Assembly (NCBI GenBank): GCA_041398665.1
Contig: JAWKUH010000023.1
Location: 24,063 to 88,062 of the forward strand
Length of the DNA stretch: 64,000 nucleotides
Direction: 5' to 3'
Source: Rohdeia sp041398665
GTDB lineage: Bacteria > Planctomycetota > UBA1135 > GCA-002686595
Under the pieces are notes generated by a model, which had not been told where the DNA came from, made no database searches, and worked only from the letters and a program-made list of their open reading frames with translations. Each line of letters starts with the position of its first letter. Within the stretch, counting starts at the first letter, position 1. Below are positions 43,731-51,777 of the stretch, one piece after another. The translations under genes were made by a program, and so were the position numbers.

Positions 43731-45173
43731 ATGCACCGCTCGCCCAGCTCCACGATGACCCGACCCACCTTCGGCTCCCTCCGTACCGCCGTCCTCGCGA
43801 CCGCCCTCGCGGTCGGCGTACTCGGGTCCGACGCCCTCGCGCAGGGCGGTTACAAGAAACAGAAGCTCGAGCAACTCGGCGTCGAGCTCCCCGTCCCGAA
43901 CCACTACGAGGCGCTCCCGACCGAGCCCACCGAGGAGTGGATCGCGAACCAGTGGGTGCTCAAGGCCTCCAAGATGCGGAAGGCCGAGAAGGACCACGAC
44001 AACCCCTTCCCGCAGCCCGAGCCGTTCCGCCCGACGCTCCAACTCGTGTGGATCGACTACGTGGCGGACCCCGCGCCGAAGACGGGTGAGGACGCGCCGC
44101 CGCCCCCGCCGCAGCCCGACGACCCGCGCATCAGGATCATCGTCAACGGGAACAAGAAGCCGACGAACTCGCTCGAGCGCTACCTCGAGAACGAACAGCG
44201 CGGTTACTGGGAGCTGGGTCCGGCCGAGGAGCAGAAGCCGCTCGACGACACCCACACCTGCAAGATCTACGAGCTGCGTCCCGGCAAGTACAACGACACC
44301 GGACTGCGCGGCTGGGCCTACGAGATCAAGTCCACGAAGAACACCGTTGCCTTCATCGGCTTCTGCGAGGAGCCGGAGTGGAAGGACCACACGAAGATCT
44401 GGGAGGAGATGGCTTCCGAGGTCGAGTTCTTCGAGCCCGACGGCAAGGACGTCCAGAAGCTGCGCGACTTCTACGAGCGTCGGCCCAAGTTCGTCGACCC
44501 GGAGTACCGCATCCAGATCCGCCAGAACCTCGTGCGCGGCTGGAAGGCCGAGGACACCGAGAACTACATCTTCATCTTCGACACGAAGGACGAGAAGCTC
44601 CTCCGCAAGCTGATGAAGGACATCGAGGCCATCCGCGAGGAGTACATCGCGCTCTTCCCGCCGGCAGGTCCGCTCACCGCCGTCTCGACGGTGCGCATCT
44701 GCAAGAGCCTCGACGAGTACCACCAGTACGGCGGGCCGGAGGGTTCGGGCGGCTACTGGAACTCGCAGGCGAAGGAACTCGTGTTCTTCGACTACGAGGA
44801 CGAGAAGGGCGAGGGCCGCGGATCGGGCACGGCGAACACGCTGATCGTGCTCTACCACGAGGCCTTCCACCAGTACATCTTCTACTCGGTCGGGGAGCTC
44901 GCTCCGCACTCCTGGTACAACGAGGGCACGGGCGACTACTTCTCCGGCGCGAAGATCACCGGCGGCAAGTTCAAGGGCATCGACGTCAACCCCTGGCGCA
45001 TCGAGTACATCCAGGAACAACTTCGCAACGGCGTCTACATCCCTTGGAAGCAGATCTCGCGCTACGAACAGGCGGAGTACTACAACCCGGCGAAGGTCGG
45101 CCTCTGCTACGCGCAGGGCTGGTCGATGATCCTTCGGGCGTCCAAGGCCGCGGACCAGCACGAGGTCTTGTAG
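43731..45173 (+). CDS. Exported HExxH metallopeptidase (DUF1570-like), cut short by an amber codon
   Basis: 480 aa to the first stop. Signal peptide of about 37 residues ending ALA. Residues about 370-410 hold the zinc site LYHEAFHQYIFY (HExxH) and, downstream, WYNEGTGDYFSG, whose Glu fits a third ligand as in gluzincins. Upstream is a long Glu/Lys-rich region with a proline run (PPPPPQPDD). Homologous-looking sequence continues in frame after two consecutive TAG codons at 45171-45176, so the normal protein was probably about 550 aa. The catalytic domain is complete without the tail. Confidence 0.82.
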   Translation: MHRSPSSTMTRPTFGSLRTAVLATALAVGVLGSDALAQGGYKKQKLEQLGVELPVPNHYEALPTEPTEEWIANQWVLKASKMRKAEKDHDNPFPQPEPFRPTLQLVWIDYVADPAPKTGEDAPPPPPQPDDPRIRIIVNGNKKPTNSLERYLENEQRGYWELGPAEEQKPLDDTHTCKIYELRPGKYNDTGLRGWAYEIKSTKNTVAFIGFCEEPEWKDHTKIWEEMASEVEFFEPDGKDVQKLRDFYERRPKFVDPEYRIQIRQNLVRGWKAEDTENYIFIFDTKDEKLLRKLMKDIEAIREEYIALFPPAGPLTAVSTVRICKSLDEYHQYGGPEGSGGYWNSQAKELVFFDYEDEKGEGRGSGTANTLIVLYHEAFHQYIFYSVGELAPHSWYNEGTGDYFSGAKITGGKFKGIDVNPWRIEYIQEQLRNGVYIPWKQISRYEQAEYYNPAKVGLCYAQGWSMILRASKAADQHEVL

Positions 45174-45386
45174 TAGATCCTCGACATCTACTTCAACGTA
45201 CTGAAGGAAGAGTATGCGAAGGGTCTCGCCGAGCTCGGAGATGACACTCCGAGCGACACCGCGAAATTCCTCGTCGGCAAGAAGGCCCGCGACATCGCCG
45301 TCGAGAAGGCCTTCGAAGGCGTCGACTACTTCGAGATCGAGCAAGCCTGGAAGGACTTCATCCTGGGCCTCACGGTCCCGCGCTGA
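45171..45386 (+). other. In-frame continuation of the metallopeptidase after TAG TAG
   Basis: After the two amber codons the frame runs 69 more sense codons to a TGA at 45384: ILDIYFNVLKEEYAKGLAEL, then KFLVGKKARDIAVEKAFEGV and YFEIEQAWKDFILGLTVPR. It reads as genuine protein and completes the peptidase. Third positions here show more A/T (GTA, GAA, TAT, GAT, ACT, AAA, CAA) than in the main body, hinting at relaxed selection. No independent start codon with a ribosome site is visible. The remaining gap 45387-45603 shows no gene. Confidence 0.65.
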
Positions 45387-45603
45387 CCGCGGGTGCAGCA
45401 CCGGGCGCGCGCGAGCGAGCCCGAATCGACGGGGCGCCGGTCCGATCGGCGCCCCGTCTGCGTTCCAAGGCTCGTTCCGCCGTACGATCCTGCGCTCCGT
45501 ACGCGTCATACGGTGCCGCACAGGACTTGGCGGCTGAACGACGAGAAGTGCCGCACTCCGCTCGACGGCCGAACACCGGACGGTGTGCGGCGCCGCGTGG
45601 CGC

Positions 45604-46824
45604 TCAGTTCGAGGCGTGCGGGTCGAGGACGGAGTCGTAGACCCGCTCGAGCACGTCGAGGTGCTCGTCGAGCGACACGGACGGCCCCGCCTCGCCCTCG
45701 CGCCACCTCGCGAGCACGCTCGGGTCCTCGAGCACGCCGCGCAGCACGCGCGCCAGGTCCTGCGCGTCGCCGACCCTGAACGTCGTCCCGCGCTCGCCGA
45801 TGCGCTCTTGCGGCGCACCGCGATCGGGCACGACGACGGGGAGGCCGAGCGCGAGCGCCTCGTCGGTCGTGAGGCCGTGCGTCTCGAGATAGAGCGAGGG
45901 ATGCACGGCGAGGTGGAAGCGGCGCGACGCTGCGATCAGGTCGTCGGGCGCGAAGGGGCCGTGCAATTCGAGCGCGGCCGAAGCGGGGTGCGCGCGCTGC
46001 TCGTCCGCGTACTCCGCGTCGAGGTGCGGGCCGAAGTGGTGCACGCGCACCGAACCCGCGGGCAGCAGCGCGATGGCGTCGAGCAGCACGTGCACGCCCT
46101 TGCCGCGCACGAGTCCGCCCCAGGTCGCGACGACGAGCGGGCGTTCGCCTGCATCCGGATGCTCGCCGAGCGCGCAGGACCCGGGCCCCGGCAGCGGCGC
46201 GACGAGGGGATCGATCTCGGCGACCTGCGGGACGCGGCGCCAGTACGCGCGCTGCGCGCGCGACGCGCACAGCACGGCGTCCGCGCGCCGGAGCTCGGCG
46301 ACGAAGGCGGCGTTCCGACGCGGGAGGCTCTCGCGCAACACCTCCTCGGGAACTCCGTGCGCCTTCGACACGCACGCCGCACACGTCGCGACGTCGACGT
46401 CGGGCGCGCACAGCTCGCGGTCGTCGCGCAACCGGAAGAACATCGGGCAGGTCGTGTGGAAGTCGTGCAGCGTCACGACGGTCCTCGCGCCCTCGGCCCG
46501 GGCGCGCGCCAGCACGTCGAGCGGAACGCCCTGCCAGTGGTGCACGTGCACGACCGCGGGGTCGAGGTGGTCGAGGATCTGCGTCCAGCGCAGCGCCTTC
46601 GGCCCGTCGGCGGCGAGCTGTTCGAACGGGTCGAGCGCGGGCAGGCGGTGCACGTCGAGCTCGCCGTACCGCTCGTTCGACGGCTCGTCGTTCGCCGTCG
46701 CGCACGCGATCGCGACGGAACGCCCGCGCGAGCGCAGGGCGAGCGCGACGCGCTCCACGTACCGCTGCACGCCGCCGCGCGTCTCGGGCGGGAAGGTGTG
46801 GAGCACGTGGACGACGTCGGTCAT
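45604..46824 (-). CDS. Glycosyltransferase family 4-like (GT-B) enzyme
   Basis: 406 aa from MTDVVHVLHTFPPETRGGVQRYVERVALALR, a classic GT4 N-terminus. VVTLHDFHTTCPMFFRL follows, with a Cys pair (CAACVSKAHG) seen in some GT4 enzymes. The C-terminal domain has ATWGGLVRGKGVHVLLDAIALL, FHLAVHPSLYLETHGLTTDEALALGLPVVVPDRGAPQE with the E-x7-E motif. Transfers a nucleotide-activated sugar, probably for surface polysaccharide. TACCGT lies 9 nt before the ATG. Confidence 0.9.
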   Translation of the reverse strand: MTDVVHVLHTFPPETRGGVQRYVERVALALRSRGRSVAIACATANDEPSNERYGELDVHRLPALDPFEQLAADGPKALRWTQILDHLDPAVVHVHHWQGVPLDVLARARAEGARTVVTLHDFHTTCPMFFRLRDDRELCAPDVDVATCAACVSKAHGVPEEVLRESLPRRNAAFVAELRRADAVLCASRAQRAYWRRVPQVAEIDPLVAPLPGPGSCALGEHPDAGERPLVVATWGGLVRGKGVHVLLDAIALLPAGSVRVHHFGPHLDAEYADEQRAHPASAALELHGPFAPDDLIAASRRFHLAVHPSLYLETHGLTTDEALALGLPVVVPDRGAPQERIGERGTTFRVGDAQDLARVLRGVLEDPSVLARWREGEAGPSVSLDEHLDVLERVYDSVLDPHASN

Positions 46825-46833
46825 GTCGTCGCC

Positions 46834-46839
46834 ACGGTA
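46834..46839 (-). promoter_or_regulatory. Putative -10 box (TACCGT) of the glycosyltransferase
   Basis: On the minus strand TACCGT is followed by 9 nt and ATG at 46824. Confidence 0.4.
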
Positions 46840-46897
46840 GCAGGTGCGCCTGTTCGGAAGACACGGAGTGCGCACGTCCGTCGTACGACTTCCACCG

Positions 46898-46903
46898 TAG
46901 ATT
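46898..46903 (+). promoter_or_regulatory. Putative -10 box (TAGATT) of the gene at 46910
   Basis: TAGATT is followed by 6 nt and the ATG at 46910, with no Shine-Dalgarno. Confidence 0.42.
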
Positions 46904-46909
46904 CGTTCC

Positions 46910-48257
46910 ATGCTCGCACGCCGCACCCCGATCGTGATCGGGCTCGTCCTCGCCGTCGCGCTCGCTCACGATCGCGTCGTTCCTCCTCGACGGGGCCGAG
47001 GGGACGGCGATCACCGACGCAGGAGTCGGACCGGCGGACCGTTCGACGCACGTTCCCGCCGGGGAGTTCGCGCTCGAGGTCCCCGCGCCGACGGGCGACG
47101 ACAGGGCGGCGCGTGAGCCCGAGCCGGCGAGCGATGCAGCGGAACCGGTCCCCGCACCGACGTCGACCGCGGCTGCACCCGGGTCCGTCGCCTCCACCAC
47201 GAGCGGCGCGGGCATCCACGGCACCGTCACCTGCACCGGCATCCCCGCAGCGGGTCGGGTCGTGTCGCTGCGGCTCTGCAACGCGAAGTTCGAGATCGCG
47301 CGGTGCACGACCGATGCGATCGGTGCCTTCTCCTTCGGCGACGAGCGCAGCGGCCGCTACGCCGTCGACGTCCAGGGAACGGCCGACGGCGCGCCCGCGA
47401 CCGGCCTGTCACCCTTCGCGCGGACGCTCGCACCGACGTCGTTCGACCACGTGCACGGCGAGTGGACGGAGGTCGAGGTCGAGCTCGCGGATCCGGATCA
47501 GGGGACGCGGATCCGCGGTCGAGCGCTCGACCAGTTCGGCGACGGTGTCGCGGGCATCGAATTCCGCGCAGGCGCGCTCGTCCAAGGCGTCGCGCTCGCG
47601 CGCGCGTTCACGGACGGACTCGCCGAGAGCGCGTCCGTGCGGGCACCCATGTTCGAGCGCGGGCCGCCGTTCGCCGCGGACGCGGCCGATCCCTGCGCCG
47701 ACGGCGACACCATCGTCGACGTGCGCGTCGCGACGGACGCGAGCGGCGCGTTCGTGTTCGAGGGACTGCCGCCGGGGCTCTACCGCGTCGAGCTGGTGGG
47801 GTACGGGAGCGCGAAGCTCGAGGGTCGCGAGAAGGAGCTGCGCTACACCGGACCGCACTGGATCCTCGTCGTCGACACCACGCGCGAGGCCGACGTGGAC
47901 ATCGGGACCGTCCTCGTCTTCCGGTCGATCCCGCTCGTGATCACGGTCCACGTCTTCGAACGTGACGGGAGCGAACTGAGTTCGAGGCGAAAGCTTCCCA
48001 TCTACGTGAGCTGCGTGACCCTCGACTCGGGGTACACGAGGCCAGCGAAGGCCGGCGGCATCACGCTCGAGACCCGCTTCGTGCGCAGCCCGTACGTGGG
48101 GAACGCGTACGCCGACGGGACGGAGCCGGCGGAGTGCTACGTCGAGCTCTGGGAGGAGGGCAGCGAGCCCTTCGCGAAGCGGCCCTTCGATGCGGAGGCA
48201 CTCACTCCCGGCGCCGACGGCGTGCGCCGACTCGAGATGACCTTCACGCTTCCATGA
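46910..48257 (+). pseudogene. Membrane-anchored carboxypeptidase-regulatory-like protein with a frameshift in the anchor
   Basis: The ATG at 46910 starts MLARRTPIVIGLVLAVALA, an anchor helix, which runs out of sense after about residue 20. One base on, the sense frame continues TIASFLLDGAEGTAITDAG, then a Pro/Ala-rich linker, GIHGTVTCTGIPAAGRVVSL, GAFVFEGLPPGLYRVELVGY and the end at 48257. One extra base near 46970 explains the break; the ORF from 47262 is only the intact remainder. Beta-sandwich repeats of this kind occur in exported regulatory or adhesive proteins. It converges on two longer proteins of similar design. Confidence 0.65.
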
Positions 48258-48258
48258 G

Positions 48259-49929
48259 TCACTTCACCGGCTCCGCCGGCTCGAGCACCAAATCCACCTC
48301 GATCGTGGCGCCGACCGCGATCTCGGCGTGCAGCGGCACGAGCCCGTCGACCTCGGTGGAGCCGATGCGCTCGCCCACGAGGCGGCGGTCGAAGAGGTCG
48401 GAGCAGGAGCGCTCGTCGGGGAAGCGTCCGCGCAGCGTCGCCATCGCCGCGTCCTGACCCTCGGCGGTGCGTGCCCAGCCGAACGCTCCGGCCGACGGCG
48501 GCAGCACGGGCTGCAGCAGCACGCGACCCGCCGGCACGTCGAGGTACTCGCGCACGCTGCCGTTGCCGCGACCCTCGACCCAACTCGTCGTGTTCCCCTG
48601 TCGCACACGCAGACCGACCGACGTCGGGTCGCACGCGAGGCTCTCGGGCAGTCGGAGCACCACGCGTGTCGTCGGACGCACGCGCAGCGTCGCCGACGCG
48701 ACGCCTCCGTCGGGGACCTCGAGCACCGTCGGCCCGAGCACGGTCGCGCAGCGCGCGCCGTCGCGTCGCACGCAGGGCATGGCGAGATAGCGACCGGCCG
48801 CAACCCCCTCGATGCGCACGACGCGGTCGTCGGAGCCGTCGCGGTCGACGTCGCGCAGCAGCGGCGCCCACACGCGCGGCGTCGCGTCGGTGCGCACGCC
48901 GGCGTCGAGTCGGACGAACTCGACGTACGTGTAGGGGAGCTCGCGATGCGGCCCCGGCCCGGGCGACTCGACGAAGAGTTCGATCCTCCCGCGCGCTCCG
49001 CCGAGCGTCGCCGTCCGGACCACCTCGACGCGCACCTCTGCGGGGAGCTGCGTGCACGGCACGAAGATCCCCGACGCGTCGACGAGTTCGCGCCCCGAGA
49101 TCTCGCCGTGCGGCTGCGCGCCGATCAGGACCTGCCGCCCCTGGTCCACGCACATCAGGAGGTTCGCGTCGAGCAGCGCAGGGTCGACGCCGCCCGCCGC
49201 GAGCGCCGCGCTGCACAGCGCTCGCTCCGTCACCTCGAACGGTCGGGAGTCCGGCCCGAGCTGCGGCGCGCGCACGAAGTCGAGCGCGAGCCACGCCGTC
49301 TCCTCCGGGCCCAGCGCGAAGCCGTCCTCGTCGACGACGCGACAGGCCGCCACCTGCAGCGGCTCGAGCGCGTGCACGACCTCGTCGTCACCGCGGTGCA
49401 CCAGACCGACGAGCCCCGACGTGCAGCCCTCGCGCGCGAGCACGAGCGAACGCCAGCGCGTCGACGCGTCGAGACCGCCGAGCTCGAAGCGGCCCTCGTC
49501 GTCGGTCGTCGTCGTGCGCACGTCCGCGCACGACTCCGGCGTCCGTCGTTCGCTCGGCGGCACGCGGCTCCAGTCCATGTCCCAGGGGAAGACGAGCACG
49601 CGCGCGCCGACGAGCGGCGTCGTCGGCGGTGCACCGAACGGCGTGCGATTCGGCGCACCGATCGGGTCGCAGAGCACGCGACCGCGGACGGTCGCCGTAC
49701 CGGGCTCCTGCTCCGACGCCTCTCCCGCGCCCGCCGCGACTGCGACGCGGTCGAGCTCCACCCTCGTGCCCTCCTCCGTCGCCAGGGTCACTTCATGCGC
49801 GTCGCGCGATCCATTGATCGCGGCGCCGGTCGCAACGTCGCGCGCTCCATCACCGCGATCGAGCGCCAGGAACAGTGCGAGCGCGACGGCGAGTGCGAGC
49901 GCGAGGAGTGCAGTGACGCGAGGGCGCAT
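48259..49929 (-). CDS. Membrane-anchored exported protein, carboxypeptidase-regulatory-like, paralogue A
   Basis: 556 aa from MRPRVTALLALALAVALALFLALDRG, chosen because paralogue B has the same MRP start; a GTG at 49944 overlapping the upstream stop is possible. Anchor about residues 5-25. Shared with B: TVRGRV, ARVLVFPWDMDWSRVPPSERRTP, VRTTTTDDEGRFELGGLDAS.RWRSLVLAREGCT.GL.G..HRGDDEV.HALEPL, DRDG.DD, and a C-terminal FGWARTAEGQDAAMATLRGRFP. Beta-sandwich type (CarboxypepD_reg-like). Function unknown. Confidence 0.78.
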   Translation of the reverse strand: MRPRVTALLALALAVALALFLALDRGDGARDVATGAAINGSRDAHEVTLATEEGTRVELDRVAVAAGAGEASEQEPGTATVRGRVLCDPIGAPNRTPFGAPPTTPLVGARVLVFPWDMDWSRVPPSERRTPESCADVRTTTTDDEGRFELGGLDASTRWRSLVLAREGCTSGLVGLVHRGDDEVVHALEPLQVAACRVVDEDGFALGPEETAWLALDFVRAPQLGPDSRPFEVTERALCSAALAAGGVDPALLDANLLMCVDQGRQVLIGAQPHGEISGRELVDASGIFVPCTQLPAEVRVEVVRTATLGGARGRIELFVESPGPGPHRELPYTYVEFVRLDAGVRTDATPRVWAPLLRDVDRDGSDDRVVRIEGVAAGRYLAMPCVRRDGARCATVLGPTVLEVPDGGVASATLRVRPTTRVVLRLPESLACDPTSVGLRVRQGNTTSWVEGRGNGSVREYLDVPAGRVLLQPVLPPSAGAFGWARTAEGQDAAMATLRGRFPDERSCSDLFDRRLVGERIGSTEVDGLVPLHAEIAVGATIEVDLVLEPAEPVK

Positions 49930-49940
49930 CGTGCGCTCCG

Positions 49941-51608
49941 TCACTTCCCAATCGCGAGTGGTTCGAGGACGAGCGCGCCCTCGAGAGTCTCGCCGGCTCC
50001 GACCTGCACGAACAGCGGCGCGATGTCGGGGAGGTCCGTCGCTCCCTTGCGCTGCGCCTGCCGGTACGCGGCGAACACGTCCTCGGTGGAGCGGAACGCC
50101 GGGAAGCGCTCGCGCAGAGCCGCCATCGCTGCGTCCTGACCCTCACCCGTGCGCACCCAACCGAAGTGTGTCCGCGGATAGGGAAGTTGGACCTCGAGCA
50201 ACGTCGGCGACGAGGGCATGCCGACGAACGTGATCCCGTCGCCGACGGCCCGGCTCGGGACGTAGCGCGAATTCCCGTCCACGCGGAACCGGATGCCGAC
50301 GTCCTGGGGATCGATCTCGGTATCGGGGACGTGAACGACGAGACGCGCGACGGGCAATGTCACAGCTGTGAGCGCGGCGAGCCCGTCCTCGGTGATCTCG
50401 ACGACGTCCGAGCCTTCGATCGCGACGCACGGCGAGCCGTCGGAGCGCACTCCGGCGACGGCGCGGTAGTGTCCGACCGGAAGTCCGTCGACGTCGACGA
50501 CGGGGTCGGGGAGCGCGTCGCCGTCGGTGTCGCGGACGAGCGGCACGAAGTGGCGCGCGCCCTCGTCGCCGCCGATCGGTCGCAGGTCGATCCACGCGCC
50601 GGCAGCGGCGAGATCGAGCGGATCGAGTCGCGCGTCGACGACCACGCGCAACGAACCGAGCGGCGTCCCGTCGGGCCGGAAGTGCAGGGTGTGGACGGGG
50701 AACTCGTCCGGCAACGTGCCGGGCGAGAACAGGTGGAACGAGCGCTCGAGACACGCGTAGCCGACGACCTGGCCATCCACGGTGAGCGAGCGTCCGCTGT
50801 ACGGTCCCTGCAGCACCGCGAACCGGAGGTCCTCGTCGAGCAGCGCCGCGTCGACACCGTTCGCGATCAGCGCGGCCTCGACCAACGGCTGGCGAACCAC
50901 CGACACCGGTTCGTTCTCGAGCCCGACGCCGCACGTCATGGTCAGCGGGTGGAGCGAGAGCCGCTCGGTCACCGAGCGTCCCAGCGGTCGCTCGTTCTCG
51001 TCCACCGCGCGACACGCCGCACCGTGCAGCGGCTCCAGCATGTGCGTGACCTCGTCCTCGCCGCGGTGCAGCACCCCCGTCAGCCCCGGCGTGCAACCGC
51101 CGCGCGCGAGGACGAGCGAGCGCCAGCGCTTCGTCGCGTCGAGCCCGCGGACCTCGAAGCGGCCCTCGTCGTCGGTCGTCGTCGTGACGACGCCGGCGAC
51201 GGCGCCGGGCGTCCGGCGCAGGGCGCCCGGCACCGCCGACCATTCGAGGTCGGCGGGGAACACGAACACCTCGGCGTCCGCGAGCGGCTCCCACACCGAA
51301 GCGTCCCTCGCGAACGCGAAGCGCTCGATGTCGGGATCCGCGAAGTTCGGCGGAACGGCGACCCGGCCGCGCACCGTCGCGCCGCTCGCGACGACCGGTT
51401 CGTCCTCGCTCGCGATCGCCACGCGGTCGACCGCGGGCGAGGTGGACGCGGGAGCGACGCGCGCGAGCTCGGCGGTCGACACGCCCTCCACGCTCTCGAC
51501 CGGCGTCGCGCGAAGAGCTTCCTCCTCGACGTCGTTCGACCGGAGGAGGAGGGTCGCGACGAGCGCGAGCAGGACGGCGAGGGAGGCGAGCAGTCGATCG
51601 GGGCGCAT
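49941..51608 (-). CDS. Membrane-anchored exported protein, carboxypeptidase-regulatory-like, paralogue B
   Basis: 555 aa from MRPDRLLASLAVLLALVATLLL. Same architecture as paralogue A: AEVFVFPADLEWSAVPGALRRTPG, VVTTTTDDEGRFEVRGLDATKRWRSLVLARGGCTPGLTGVLHRGEDEVTHMLEPL, RDTDGDALPDPVV and HFGWVRTGEGQDAAMAALRERFPAF. The two are a tandem duplication that has diverged strongly in the middle. TACCGT at 51634-51639 (minus strand) is a possible -10 giving a short leader. Confidence 0.8.
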   Translation of the reverse strand: MRPDRLLASLAVLLALVATLLLRSNDVEEEALRATPVESVEGVSTAELARVAPASTSPAVDRVAIASEDEPVVASGATVRGRVAVPPNFADPDIERFAFARDASVWEPLADAEVFVFPADLEWSAVPGALRRTPGAVAGVVTTTTDDEGRFEVRGLDATKRWRSLVLARGGCTPGLTGVLHRGEDEVTHMLEPLHGAACRAVDENERPLGRSVTERLSLHPLTMTCGVGLENEPVSVVRQPLVEAALIANGVDAALLDEDLRFAVLQGPYSGRSLTVDGQVVGYACLERSFHLFSPGTLPDEFPVHTLHFRPDGTPLGSLRVVVDARLDPLDLAAAGAWIDLRPIGGDEGARHFVPLVRDTDGDALPDPVVDVDGLPVGHYRAVAGVRSDGSPCVAIEGSDVVEITEDGLAALTAVTLPVARLVVHVPDTEIDPQDVGIRFRVDGNSRYVPSRAVGDGITFVGMPSSPTLLEVQLPYPRTHFGWVRTGEGQDAAMAALRERFPAFRSTEDVFAAYRQAQRKGATDLPDIAPLFVQVGAGETLEGALVLEPLAIGK

Positions 51609-51777
51609 GACGATGGAACCCGGTCCGCGGGTCACGGTAACGCATCCGCAGAGCGGTGGATCAGAGCGCGAGCGCGAGGCCGATGCGTCGAGGGCGAGGA
51701 GTGCGACGCCGCGCTCCTCGCCCTCTTCCCCGGTCCGCCCCTCGCCGAGGCGGACCGTCGCGTTCAGCCGGATCGCC

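Noticed and set aside
45171..45176. Pyrrolysine or selenocysteine recoding at the double stop
   Set aside because: Codons are TAG, not TGA; no catalytic need for an unusual residue at two adjacent sites; nothing in the window resembles pyl genes. Mutation or ordinary read-through is simpler.
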